Assembly (NCBI RefSeq): GCF_947489355.1
Contig: NZ_CANLDD010000024.1
Coordinates: 1 to 59,928 of the forward strand
Source of the DNA: an uncultured Microbulbifer sp.
GTDB lineage: Bacteria; Pseudomonadota; Gammaproteobacteria; Pseudomonadales; Cellvibrionaceae
DNA: 59,928 bases
Direction: 5' to 3'
The translations under genes and the position numbers were made by a program. The number at the start of each line of letters is the position of its first letter. Position 1 is the first letter of the stretch. This document shows, one piece after another, positions 27,696 to 37,125 of this stretch. A model generated the notes under the pieces. The model was given only the letters and a program-made list of their open reading frames with translations. It was not told where the DNA came from and ran no database searches.

Positions 27696-29369
27696 ATGAT
27701 ATCCGAGCGCAAGCCTGCTCACTTTTTACAGATCCTTATCCGCGAAGACCTGGCAGAGGGCAGAGTAACCCAGGTGGCAACCCGCTTTCCGCCAGAACCG
27801 AACGGCTACCTGCACATTGGCCATGCCAAATCCGTCTGCCTGAACTTTGGTCTCGCGAGGGAATTTGGCGGCACCTGTAATTTACGCTTTGACGACACCA
27901 ACCCGGCCAGGGAAGAGGAAGAGTTTGTCGACGCCATCAAGCGCGATCTCTCCTGGCTGGGTTTTGAGTGGAACGGCGAGGCCAGATACTCCTCGGATAA
28001 TTTTGATCAACTGTATGAATGGGCCCTGTACCTGATTAAAGAGGGTAAGGCTTACGTCTGCGACCTGTCTGCCGAGGAGGCCCGCCAATATCGCGGCACG
28101 CTAAAAGAGCCGGGTAAGAACAGCCCCTACCACGACCGCTCCGTGGAGGAAAATCTCGTGCTGTTTGAAAGGATGCGCAATGGCGAAATGGCAGAGGGCC
28201 AGTGTAGTCTGCGCGCCAAAATCGATATGGCTGCGCCCAATATCAATCTGCGCGACCCGATTATTTACCGTATCAAGAAAATGGCTCATCACCAGACCGG
28301 TGATAAGTGGTGCATTTATCCGAGCTACGATTTTGCTCATGGCCAGTGCGATGCCATCGAAGGGATCAGCCACTCCATTTGTACTTTGGAGTTTGAAGAT
28401 CACAGGCCCTTGTATGACTGGCTGATTGAGAACCTGCCGGTGCCTTCGCGCCCGCGCCAGTACGAGTTTGCGCGCTTGCACCTCAACTACACCGTGGTGT
28501 CCAAACGCAAGCTGAAGCAACTGGTGGACGAAGGGCATGTGGATGGCTGGGATGACCCCCGTATGCCGACCCTGTCCGGACTGCGCCGCCGTGGATTTAC
28601 GCCCACTGCGATCCGCAATTTCTGCGAGATGATCGGTGTAACCCGCTCCGACTCCGTGGTGGATGTGGGTATGCTGGAATACAGCATCCGGGATGACCTG
28701 GATAAAAATGCGCCGCGCGCCATGTGTGTGTTGGCGCCCTTGAAGGTCACTCTGAAGAATTACCCCGAAAGGCAGCAAGAAATGCTGGCGGCGCCCGGCC
28801 ACCCGGTACGCGATGACTTGCCTGCCCGTGAACTTCCCTTTACCCGCACTCTCTATATCGAGAAAGAGGATTTCCGCGAAGAGGCCAATAAGAAATACAA
28901 ACGTCTGGTACTGGGCAAGAAAGTTCGCCTGCGCAACGCGTATGTTATTTTTGCGGAAGCAGTGGTCAAGAACGATGCCGGTGAGATTGTCGAGGTGATT
29001 TGCTCGGTAGATCTCGACAGCCTGGGCAAAGACCCGGCCGATGGCGTTAAGCCGAAAGGCGTGATCCATTGGGTGTCTGCGGAAAAGAATGTGGACTGCG
29101 AGGTGCGCCTGTACGACCGCCTGTTCAACGACCCGGCTCCGGATGCCGGTGGTAAGAACTTCCTCGATTGTGTAAACCCGGACAACCTGCAGATCCTCAA
29201 GGGCTGTAAGGCGGAAGTTGGTCTCGCCAATGCGGAGCCGGAGCAGGGTTACCAGTTTGAGCGCAACGGGTATTTTTGCCGTGACAGTAAATACGGCAGT
29301 GTGGAAACCCCGGTGTTTAACCGCACCATCGGTCTGCGCGATAGCTGGGCCAAAGAACAAAATAAGTAA
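27696..29369 (+). CDS. glnS: Glutaminyl-tRNA synthetase
   Basis: This 557-residue class I synthetase charges tRNA-Gln. The HIGH signature appears as [12 protein letters not shown] (about residues 35-46) and the KMSKS loop as V-V-S-K-R-K-L (about 266-272). D-D-T-N-P, shared by GlnRS and GltX, and a C-terminal anticodon-binding beta-barrel region are also present. The length is normal. ATG at 27696 is the start. It is followed 77 bases later by cysS. An imperfect hairpin (CCGCCC and GGGTGG) just after the stop is weak. Confidence 0.96.
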   Translation: MISERKPAHFLQILIREDLAEGRVTQVATRFPPEPNGYLHIGHAKSVCLNFGLAREFGGTCNLRFDDTNPAREEEEFVDAIKRDLSWLGFEWNGEARYSSDNFDQLYEWALYLIKEGKAYVCDLSAEEARQYRGTLKEPGKNSPYHDRSVEENLVLFERMRNGEMAEGQCSLRAKIDMAAPNINLRDPIIYRIKKMAHHQTGDKWCIYPSYDFAHGQCDAIEGISHSICTLEFEDHRPLYDWLIENLPVPSRPRQYEFARLHLNYTVVSKRKLKQLVDEGHVDGWDDPRMPTLSGLRRRGFTPTAIRNFCEMIGVTRSDSVVDVGMLEYSIRDDLDKNAPRAMCVLAPLKVTLKNYPERQQEMLAAPGHPVRDDLPARELPFTRTLYIEKEDFREEANKKYKRLVLGKKVRLRNAYVIFAEAVVKNDAGEIVEVICSVDLDSLGKDPADGVKPKGVIHWVSAEKNVDCEVRLYDRLFNDPAPDAGGKNFLDCVNPDNLQILKGCKAEVGLANAEPEQGYQFERNGYFCRDSKYGSVETPVFNRTIGLRDSWAKEQNK

Positions 29370-29446
29370 CCGCCCACAGGGTGGTTTGGGAAAGTGAGCT
29401 ACAGACAGGCTCCACTTCAGGCAGCTAATAGAATTTGAGAGAAGAG

Positions 29447-30823
29447 ATGTCTCTACAGGTCTACAACACCTTTTCCGGGAAGAAAGAACCCTTTGTGCCA
29501 CAGGTGGAAGATCAGGTGCGCATGTATGTGTGTGGCCCGACCGTGTACAACCGCGTGCATATCGGCAACGCCCGCCCTGTAGTGGTGTTCGACACCCTTT
29601 ACCGGGTGCTGAAAAGAAATTTCAGCGATGTGATTTACGCGCGCAATATCACCGATATTGAAGACAAAATCATGAAGGCCGCGCGGGAAAACGGCGAGGA
29701 AATCGGTGTGTTGTCGGCGCGCTATGCCCAGGCCTACTACGAGGATATGGCTGCGCTCAATAACCTTGAGCCGGATATTGTCCCCTACGCCACCCAGCAC
29801 CTGCCGGAAATGATCGCCATGATCGAAAGCCTGCTGGAAAAGGGGCACGCTTACGCCGCAGAGGGCCACGTACTGTTTGCAGTGAAGTCCATGCCTGACT
29901 ACGGCCAGCTGTCCAAGCGCTCTCTAGACGACTTGCTCGCCGGTGCGCGGGTGGAAGTGGCACCCTACAAGAAATACGCGGGTGACTTCGTGTTGTGGAA
30001 ACCTTCCACAGAAGAAGAGCCCGGCTGGGACAGCCCCTGGGGCCGCGGCCGCCCCGGTTGGCACCTGGAGTGCTCGGCAATGATCAAGAAGCACCTGGGG
30101 GATACCATCGATATTCATGGCGGCGGTCGCGACTTGACCTTCCCGCACCATGAAAACGAACGCGCCCAGAGCTGCTGCGCCAATGGTGTGGATTTTGTGC
30201 GCTACTGGATGCACAACGGCTACGTCAATATCGACGGCGAGAAGATGTCCAAATCCCTGGGCAACTTCCGTATGGTCAAGGATCTGCTGGCGCTGTACCC
30301 CGGTGAAGTGCTGCGTTTCGCGCTGCTGTCCGCTCACTATCGCTCCGAACTGAACTTCAGTGCGGACCTGCTCGACCAGGCTTGGCGCACCCTCGATACG
30401 CTTTACGGTGCCTTGCGTGAGATTGAAACAGTGGTGACGGAAACAGCCGACCTGAGCGACAGCGCCTTCCTCAAGGCGTTGGAAGACGACCTGAATACGC
30501 CTATCGCCATCAGCGAATTGCACCAGATTGCCCGGGATCTGAACAAGGCCGAAGTTGCCGATAAAGCGCACCTGAAAGGTTTATTACTGGCTGCCGGCGA
30601 TATGCTGGGTATTCTGCAGCAGGACCCGGAAGCCTGGTTTCAACAGGCACGCGGAGGCGAGGAATCCATTTCCGCTGAGGAAATTGAAGCCCTGATTGAC
30701 GAGCGCGTACAGAGCAAGAAAAACCGTGACTTTGCCCGCGCTGATGAGATTCGAGAGGCGTTAAAATCCAGGGGGGTGGTACTCGAGGATAGCCGTGAAG
30801 GTACCAAGTGGCGCCGTGAGTAG
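29447..30823 (+). CDS. cysS: Cysteinyl-tRNA synthetase
   Basis: This 458-residue class I synthetase charges tRNA-Cys. It has the zinc-cysteine and HIGH region [15 protein letters not shown] (about 25-39), the second zinc site around W-H-L-E-C-S and H-H-E-N-E, and K-M-S-K-S-L-G-N (about 267-274). ATG at 29447, after GAGAGAAGAG, gives the normal N-terminus M-S-L-Q-V-Y-N-T. It follows glnS on the same strand. Confidence 0.96.
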   Translation: MSLQVYNTFSGKKEPFVPQVEDQVRMYVCGPTVYNRVHIGNARPVVVFDTLYRVLKRNFSDVIYARNITDIEDKIMKAARENGEEIGVLSARYAQAYYEDMAALNNLEPDIVPYATQHLPEMIAMIESLLEKGHAYAAEGHVLFAVKSMPDYGQLSKRSLDDLLAGARVEVAPYKKYAGDFVLWKPSTEEEPGWDSPWGRGRPGWHLECSAMIKKHLGDTIDIHGGGRDLTFPHHENERAQSCCANGVDFVRYWMHNGYVNIDGEKMSKSLGNFRMVKDLLALYPGEVLRFALLSAHYRSELNFSADLLDQAWRTLDTLYGALREIETVVTETADLSDSAFLKALEDDLNTPIAISELHQIARDLNKAEVADKAHLKGLLLAAGDMLGILQQDPEAWFQQARGGEESISAEEIEALIDERVQSKKNRDFARADEIREALKSRGVVLEDSREGTKWRRE

Positions 30824-30854
30824 GGCGCCCCATACTCAATAGGAACAATTAAAG

Positions 30855-30896
30855 CCCCACTCTAACCTTGTTGTAAAAAATTGGTTGGAGGTGGGG
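30855..30896 (+). other. Imperfect hairpin after cysS
   Basis: CCCCACTCTAACC (30855-30867) can pair with GGTTGGAGGTGGGG (30883-30896) with one bulge. It lies just after the cysS stop and before the DUF3012 lipoprotein gene. It could end the cysS message or shape the leader of the next gene; there is no T-run after it. Confidence 0.35.
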
Positions 30897-30930
30897 TGCA
30901 GAACCCGAATTTCATTTGTAGAAACAAGCT

Positions 30931-31119
30931 ATGAAAAACGTATTTGTCCTGATCACTTCTCTTGTTGCCGTGGTAACTCTCAGCGCCTGTGCGCCAAAGC
31001 GTGGCTCCGATGCCTGGTGTAAAAAAATGGACAGTGTACCCAAGGGTCAATGGAGCATGAATGATGCGGGTGACTACACCAAGTACTGCGTCTTGAACCA
31101 AAAGCCGGAAGAAGAATAA
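30931..31119 (+). CDS. Small DUF3012 lipoprotein
   Basis: This 62-residue lipoprotein has a signal peptide ending in the lipobox T-L-S-A-C-A (about residues 16-21). The mature part, G-S-D-A-W-C-K-K-M then P-K-G-Q-W-S, ending with D-Y-T-K-Y-C, matches the DUF3012 family of small gammaproteobacterial lipoproteins. Two cysteines in the mature part could form a disulfide. Function is unknown. It ends 9 bases before jetA, so it may supply that operon's transcript, but nothing else ties it to the defence system. Confidence 0.82.
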   Translation: MKNVFVLITSLVAVVTLSACAPKRGSDAWCKKMDSVPKGQWSMNDAGDYTKYCVLNQKPEEE

Positions 31120-31128
31120 GCAGGCAGT

Positions 31129-32562
31129 GTGTCGTTGTTCTTCACCGATTCCCACCAGCACTTCTTTCGCCCGCTGACCGGTAAATACCGCGAGCAGGTG
31201 GTGGAGTGCCTGCGTCTTTTGTATGAGCGTTTGTACACCGCCAAGGCTGACTACGGTGAGTCCTTGCTGCGCGAGCAAATTCTTGAAATTTTTGCCGAAG
31301 CCCTGACCCGCGCGCCGCAACTCGACAGCGAAGAGGGTGTACAGGACCCGGAAGGCCGTTTCCGCAACCTGCGCGATCAGGCCGTCTGGGTACTGAATAG
31401 CCTGGTGGAGTTCGGTTGGCTGGAAAAGCAAGTGGACAGCGCTACGCTCACCGCCACTTATCCTTTTAGTCGTCGGGGCCGCCTGTTTACTCAGCCATTG
31501 GTGGAAGTGAACGGCACTCGCGTGCGCACCCGCCACCGCAACACCCGCAATACTTTAAATGCCCTGGAGGCCTTTGCCAGCCGGGGTGAAATCCACGACC
31601 TGATCGATGCCTGGGAGTATTCCGAGCGTATCGTGGCGGATTTCACCGATATGATTGCGGAGCTGGAAGAGCGCAAGCGGGAAATGGTGCGCGAGGTGGA
31701 GGCCCAGCTGCTGGTACAACAGGCTACCGACCAGTTTTTCTCCTTTATGGAGAGTCGCTTTCAGCCCGACCTGGCCATTCGCCTGTCTGCGGACAGCGTG
31801 GAAAAGCACCGCGACGCCATCAACCGGGTAATTGAGCGTATCCGCCGCAAAGAGGAGGTGCAGAAAGCGGAGTGGGAGAAGCGCCTGCGTCAACTGCTGC
31901 CGGAACTGGTACAACAGGGACAGTCCCTGCTGTGGCTGATGCTCGATACCATTGAGGACCGTATGCGCCGCGCCTGTGAGGTGAAGTTGCCCGCATTGCG
32001 CCGCGCCCTGCAGGGCTTTACCAAGCGTGCGGATATTATTATTCGCCAGCTCAGTTACCTGCACAGCCAGACCGAGGGCGAGTTTGCCGATCTGTGCCAG
32101 CGCATCGGCGACAGCCAGCAGAAAACCCAAATCCTCGAACAGCTGGGTGAAGCGTTGGGCGGCTTCCAGCTGCGCCTGTTCGACCCTAGGCAAACCCAAT
32201 TATGGCAGCGCAGCCGCCGCCACCCAGTGAATACCCGGGTCGAAGAAGAATCCCCAATCGGTGAGGAGGACCGCCGCGAGATCAAGCTGCAACAGCTCCT
32301 CGACCAGGCGTTTAACTTCAACAACAGCCACCTGCGGGAATATTTACACAATGCCCTGGGCAAAGGCCGCCAGATCAACAGCCGCAACCTGCCACTCCGG
32401 GATGCGCGGGATTTACTCGCCATGAGCCATGTGATCGAAGCGGCAGCGGTGAGCCAGAGTGGTGCCGCCGACTTGCAGGTGAAATTTACCGGCGAAATTG
32501 CCAGCAATGATTATTTCACCGAATTTGACGAATATATCCTGGAGCTAAAAAATTGTGATTGA
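31129..32562 (+). CDS. jetA: Wadjet/Mks kleisin-like subunit JetA (MksF-type)
   Basis: This 477-residue protein is the first gene of a JetABCD/MksFEBG operon. It resembles the JetA family: an N-terminal winged-helix region with R-N-L-R-D-Q-A-V-W-V-L-N-S-L-V-E-F-G-W-L, an R-T-R-H-R-N-T-R-N-T-L-N motif, a long helical middle (about 170-340), and a C-terminal winged-helix region. In Wadjet the JetA kleisin bridges the SMC heads and recruits JetB and JetD, and the complex cleaves circular plasmid DNA. The start is GTG at 31129, giving M-S-L-F-F-T-D. The stop overlaps the jetB start by 8 bases. The family is assigned from context and general features, not a search. Confidence 0.85.
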   Translation: MSLFFTDSHQHFFRPLTGKYREQVVECLRLLYERLYTAKADYGESLLREQILEIFAEALTRAPQLDSEEGVQDPEGRFRNLRDQAVWVLNSLVEFGWLEKQVDSATLTATYPFSRRGRLFTQPLVEVNGTRVRTRHRNTRNTLNALEAFASRGEIHDLIDAWEYSERIVADFTDMIAELEERKREMVREVEAQLLVQQATDQFFSFMESRFQPDLAIRLSADSVEKHRDAINRVIERIRRKEEVQKAEWEKRLRQLLPELVQQGQSLLWLMLDTIEDRMRRACEVKLPALRRALQGFTKRADIIIRQLSYLHSQTEGEFADLCQRIGDSQQKTQILEQLGEALGGFQLRLFDPRQTQLWQRSRRHPVNTRVEEESPIGEEDRREIKLQQLLDQAFNFNNSHLREYLHNALGKGRQINSRNLPLRDARDLLAMSHVIEAAAVSQSGAADLQVKFTGEIASNDYFTEFDEYILELKNCD

Positions 32563-33301
32563 ACAGGCTTTGGAAGAGGCTCTGGCACAGTGTCATCTGA
32601 ACCGCAGTGAGTTTTCCGAACTGTTGGTGCGCCTGTTGGATTACGGCGTGATTTGTCGGGATGAAAGCGTGATTGAGACCACGCTTTACGATCGTTTCCA
32701 GCGCTGCGAGCAGCTGGTGCGCGAGTGGTTGGCGCCGCTGGGACTGCGTTTGCAACACGACAGCCGTTTCCAGTATATCCGTGTCTATCCGCCCGGTGCC
32801 GAAGTGCCCGGCCTGCCGGATCAGGAAGAGCCTCACCACGGCGGCTTCCGCGCACGCCTCAGCCAGCAGGAAGTGGCCTCGATTCTCGCCCTGCGGGTGG
32901 AGTATGACAAGGCACTGCGGGAAGGGCAGGTGGATGAGAACGGCTGCGCCGCGCTCTCATTGGAGGCCCTGGAACTGGGGATGCGCAACCTGCTGAAAAT
33001 GTCCCTGCCGGATAAACACGCCGAACGCAAAAATCTTTTGAAGAAATTGCGTCAGCTGCGCCTGGTGCAGTTCAGCAGTGAAGAGGCGGAGACCAGCGCG
33101 GAAGTCTGGTTGCGGGTGCGCCCGACGATCGCCCACTTTGTTAGTGAATCGGTATTGCGTCAGCTGGTGGAGAGTGAGGCTCCAGAGGTTGCTTGCCCCG
33201 ATGGCCGTGAAGGAGGCGAATCTGAGCAAGAGAAATCCTCTGCGCGTATCACTCCAGACAACGAGGATCACAGCCTGTTTGAGACAGAAGCTTCGTCTTA
33301 G
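32555..33301 (+). CDS. jetB: Wadjet/Mks subunit JetB (MksE-type, DUF4194)
   Basis: This 248-residue accessory subunit binds the kleisin, like MukE/MksE. Its start is GTG at 32555, within the jetA stop region, so the two are translationally coupled. Features are a tandem winged-helix layout, the segment L-L-V-R-L-L-D-Y-G-V-I, S-R-F-Q-Y-I-R-V-Y-P, and E-V-A-S-I-L-A-L-R-V-E-Y-D-K-A-L, which is typical of DUF4194 JetB proteins. The last roughly 35 residues are acidic and probably disordered. It is followed by jetC after 123 bases. Confidence 0.85.
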   Translation: MIEQALEEALAQCHLNRSEFSELLVRLLDYGVICRDESVIETTLYDRFQRCEQLVREWLAPLGLRLQHDSRFQYIRVYPPGAEVPGLPDQEEPHHGGFRARLSQQEVASILALRVEYDKALREGQVDENGCAALSLEALELGMRNLLKMSLPDKHAERKNLLKKLRQLRLVQFSSEEAETSAEVWLRVRPTIAHFVSESVLRQLVESEAPEVACPDGREGGESEQEKSSARITPDNEDHSLFETEASS

Positions 33302-33424
33302 AGAGAAAAAAATGGCCGGAAGTACCGGCTATCAATCATCGATAATATTCGACCGCCTGGGGCTGCGCTAGTCGCACCGAGGGGCCTTGGAGAGGAAAGT
33401 CGGGTTCCCGCCTGCGATAAGACT

Positions 33425-36400
33425 ATGTTTCTGAAAAAACTGATCCTGATCAACTGGGGCAATATTCCGCAATTGGAATATGAATTCGGCCCAATCAACC
33501 TGTTTTCCGGCGGCAACGGTTCCGGTAAAACCACCGTGGCAGACGCGATCCAGACCCTGATGACCGCTGCCCACGACACCCTGTTTACTTTTAACCCCGG
33601 GCAAGACGAAACGACCCAGCGCGGACGCGGCGGCAAGCAGGTGCGCACCCTGGCGTCCTATGTGCTTGGCTGTGATGACGGCAGTTACGCCCGCCTCGAG
33701 CCTACCGATGGTTATATCGCCGGTGTTTTCCATCCCACCAATGGTGAAGAAGATGCAGAGCCATTTACTGCGGTGATGGGTATTCGCGCGCACCTGGATA
33801 ACAGCAGCCAGCCCGCCCAGGCACGCCAGAGTGATTTACGCTTTTTTGTATTCCCCGACGGGCAATTGGTCATGGGGGACTTTGTCCGGGATTACACCGA
33901 CGGCAAGCACCTGCTGCCTTTGGATAAATTCAATCAGGTACTGGGCAAGCAGTTCGAAAAAGTTGAGCAGTACGACAAGAAAAAGGTCTACCTGCGCCGT
34001 CTATACGGCGCCTTGCGTGGCCGCCGCGATGCGGTACCCGATCGCGAGGCCATGCACGCCGCGCGTACCTTTGCCAACTTTATGGCGTACAAGCCGGTCA
34101 AAAGCATCAACGACTTTGTCGCCCAGGAAGTACTGGAAAAACGCGATTTGGGCGATGCCATCCGCTCGGTTTCCGAGCTGATGAAAACTATTCACAGCAT
34201 GGAGCAGGAAGCTCGCCAGATTGTGGGGCGGGTCAGTTCCCTAGAGGCCATTGCCCAGTCGGTGGAACTCTATCGGGAGCAGTGGCTGCAATTGCGCGTG
34301 CAGGAATATTTATGTGCCCGCCACCGCCAGCAACGGGTACAGAAGAGTTACCTGAGCGGTAAGAATGATCAGCAGAAATTACGCGGTGACCTGGAAAACA
34401 ATGAGCGCGAAGTGCGTATCGTTTCCGAGCGTGTCGAACAGCTCAATGGCCAACTGGTAGAGCTGCAGGCCCAGCGCTTGGGAATCGATGCGCTGCGCAA
34501 CAAGGACGAATTGGAGCAGCGCATTAACAATGCTCTGACCCTCCTGTCCCAGCAGCACACACCGCTGTCCGCCGAAGAGGTCCGCTGGCGTGAGAACCGA
34601 GAAGCTGCAGAAGAGTTGTTAAATCTGCTGAACAGCACTTCCGCCGAGTTGGAAATCAACGCCTTCTCCGACAAGGCGCTGGTGCGGGCGATCAAGCGGG
34701 TGACCTGCGAAGAAGACCTGCCGGATCTGCACAAGCTATTGGGCAAAGACTGGATCAATCTGGCCGCACTGGAACCCTTGCGCGAACGCGCTTCCAGCAG
34801 TGAAGCTTTACAGAATCGTCTCTGTGAACTGCTGGAAAGCAGTAACAAAAGTGCAACCGGGGATGAGCCCTCCCCCAAAGAACAGATTGCCCAGCAGGCC
34901 GCCCGCTGGGAGCAAAAAGTACAGCAACTGCAAAAGCAGTTGCGCACCCAGGAAAGCCGCATTCAACACTTGCTGGCCAACCGCGTCCGTTACCCCCAGG
35001 CAGTGGAAGGGGCTCTGGCTGCCATTCGCGAACAGTGCCCTGAAGCGGAGCCCCGCGTCCTTTGTGACTATGTGGAGGTGCTGGATGAGCGCTGGCAGAT
35101 GGCGATTGAGGGCTACCTGGGTGGCGCGCGCTTCTCGATTATTGTTGAGCCGGAACATGAAGCACGAGCGATGCGTATCGTACGCAGCCTGCCGGGGCGC
35201 AATAACCGCGCCCGCGTTATCCAGGGGGATAAAGCCCGCCGGGATGCCGAACGCCTGGATAGCCCGGCCAATTCCGTTATCGAGCTGATGGAATTTACCC
35301 ATAAAACCGCCGAACACTATTTGCGCGCGTCCTACGGCGCCGTGGTCCAGGTGGAGGATGAGCACGAATTGCGCGGCACTCGCCGGGGCCTGACCGTCGA
35401 TGGTATGGCGAGTGGCAACTACAGCATGTGGCGCTGTGATATGGACGATGCCGAACTGGTATTCGGCCAGGGCGCCCGTGCCCGCGCATTGGCAGCCCAG
35501 CAGCGCACTATGGAGCAGCTGCTTGAGGAAGCTGCACAGGTTAATGAGCGCCACCAGCTCTACTGCCGGGTTATCACTGCAGTGCGCGGGCTGGCGAATA
35601 TCCAGTTACTCTCGATTGTGGATTCCGCGCTGTCCGCCCAGCGGGAGTGGCGCAACGCTGAGCGTGCCCTGGAAAACCTGGACTTGAAGGACTTTGAGCA
35701 GTTTGAACAGCAGGTGGATGAACTCAAGACCCAGCTGAAAGCCCAACAGAAGCTGTTGTCTGATCTGCAGCGGAACACCGGCTCGCTGGAGACCAAATTA
35801 AAGGGCAATGAAAAGCTGTTATACGCACTCTCCGGCGAGCTGGAATCCCTGGACGATGCCGCCAGTGAAAGCGAGGGGATGGTAAGGCGTATTACTGCTA
35901 TTGATCCCACCTTCGATGCCGAGCAGGTCTTGATCACTGCAGACAAGCAGGTGCAACACGCCGCGGACAATTTTGATTTCTCTGTGGATATCGAAAATTG
36001 GCAGGGAATACTGGAAAAATACCGCCGCCAGCTGGATCGCGCGGTGATGGAGTACAATGCCACTTGTGCCAGTGTGGATACCCTGATGTTTGAACCGGAC
36101 CTCACTGGCGGCCACAGAGACGGGTTGTTCAAGTTGATCAGCGGGCTTGGTGATCAGGTAGAGACACTGCGCAACCGTCTCAAAAACAACCTGTTGGTGG
36201 AGCGTCACGATCAATTATTGGGATTAAAAAAATCCTTCAATACCACGTTTGTAACTCACTTGTGCCACGCTATTTACCAGTCCATCAATGACGGCAAGCG
36301 TGTGCTGGATGACCTCAACAAAGAGCTGGAGCATCACCGCTTCGGCGCCGACCGCGAGCGCTTTCGTTTCGATTACCAGTGGGTGGCGGAATTCAAGGAA

Positions 36401-37069
36401 TACTGGAACTTCTTTAAAGCGGTGATCGAACTGCCGAATCTGGGCGAAGAGCAGAGCCTGTTCGATACGGATCTGGCGCCCAAGCACCGCAAAGTGCGCG
36501 ATCGCCTGCTAGATATGTTATTGAGTGAGGATGAGCAGGTGGCACGGCGCGAGCTGGACCGCATCAGCGACTACCGCAATTACCGCAGCTACGAGATTTA
36601 CAAGGAACTGGAAGACAAATTGCCTATCGCTCTCAGCCAGTACGGTACCGGCTCCGGCGGCCAGTTGGAAACCCCGGCTTATATTATCCGTTCCGCTGCG
36701 GTCACTTCCGCCTTCCGCTTTGGTGAAAGCGGCAGCCATTTGCAGATGGTGCTGGTGGACGAGGCTTTCTCCAAGATGGATGAATCCCGCTCCAAGGAAG
36801 TGATCCGTTACCTCACCGAAACACTGGGATTGCAGCTGCTGTTTATTATGCCCAGCAGCAAATCCGGGCCATTTATGGACCTGATTTCGAACCAGTTTGT
36901 ATTCAGTAAGTGCCCCAGCGCCAAACCTATCGGCCAACTGAATACCCGGGTATATGTGGATCGCAAGGTGTGTAACCAGGAGCGTATCGCCGAGCTCTGG
37001 GCCAATCACCGCCGCACTATTCGCCAACAGGCATCGCTGGATTTTATGGGCTTGGTGGAAGTAGAGTGA
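33425..37069 (+). CDS. jetC: SMC-like ATPase JetC (MksB-type)
   Basis: This is the 1214-residue motor subunit of the Wadjet/Mks complex. Walker A is G-G-N-G-S-G-K-T-T at residues 29-37; signature-like G-T-G-S-G-G-Q-L-E-T-P-A is near 1075; Walker B V-L-V-D-E-A-F-S-K-M is near 1107-1116. Between the head halves lie long heptad-rich coiled coils (about 220-540 and 690-900) with a hinge-like globular part around 560-690. This is the MukB/COG4913-like architecture. It extrudes DNA loops by ATP hydrolysis and so can sense small circular DNA. ATG at 33425 is the start. jetD follows after 56 bases. Confidence 0.93.
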   Translation: MFLKKLILINWGNIPQLEYEFGPINLFSGGNGSGKTTVADAIQTLMTAAHDTLFTFNPGQDETTQRGRGGKQVRTLASYVLGCDDGSYARLEPTDGYIAGVFHPTNGEEDAEPFTAVMGIRAHLDNSSQPAQARQSDLRFFVFPDGQLVMGDFVRDYTDGKHLLPLDKFNQVLGKQFEKVEQYDKKKVYLRRLYGALRGRRDAVPDREAMHAARTFANFMAYKPVKSINDFVAQEVLEKRDLGDAIRSVSELMKTIHSMEQEARQIVGRVSSLEAIAQSVELYREQWLQLRVQEYLCARHRQQRVQKSYLSGKNDQQKLRGDLENNEREVRIVSERVEQLNGQLVELQAQRLGIDALRNKDELEQRINNALTLLSQQHTPLSAEEVRWRENREAAEELLNLLNSTSAELEINAFSDKALVRAIKRVTCEEDLPDLHKLLGKDWINLAALEPLRERASSSEALQNRLCELLESSNKSATGDEPSPKEQIAQQAARWEQKVQQLQKQLRTQESRIQHLLANRVRYPQAVEGALAAIREQCPEAEPRVLCDYVEVLDERWQMAIEGYLGGARFSIIVEPEHEARAMRIVRSLPGRNNRARVIQGDKARRDAERLDSPANSVIELMEFTHKTAEHYLRASYGAVVQVEDEHELRGTRRGLTVDGMASGNYSMWRCDMDDAELVFGQGARARALAAQQRTMEQLLEEAAQVNERHQLYCRVITAVRGLANIQLLSIVDSALSAQREWRNAERALENLDLKDFEQFEQQVDELKTQLKAQQKLLSDLQRNTGSLETKLKGNEKLLYALSGELESLDDAASESEGMVRRITAIDPTFDAEQVLITADKQVQHAADNFDFSVDIENWQGILEKYRRQLDRAVMEYNATCASVDTLMFEPDLTGGHRDGLFKLISGLGDQVETLRNRLKNNLLVERHDQLLGLKKSFNTTFVTHLCHAIYQSINDGKRVLDDLNKELEHHRFGADRERFRFDYQWVAEFKEYWNFFKAVIELPNLGEEQSLFDTDLAPKHRKVRDRLLDMLLSEDEQVARRELDRISDYRNYRSYEIYKELEDKLPIALSQYGTGSGGQLETPAYIIRSAAVTSAFRFGESGSHLQMVLVDEAFSKMDESRSKEVIRYLTETLGLQLLFIMPSSKSGPFMDLISNQFVFSKCPSAKPIGQLNTRVYVDRKVCNQERIAELWANHRRTIRQQASLDFMGLVEVE

Positions 37070-37125
37070 CATGACAGGGAGTGTTTAGCTTGGGGGGAAC
37101 CCCACCACTGGCAGGGAGGCAACTG

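Noticed and set aside
28101..29501. 466-codon open frame antisense to glnS
   Set aside because: It lies wholly over a certain gene, in GC-rich codon-biased sequence that leaves long antisense frames; no motif or ribosome site.
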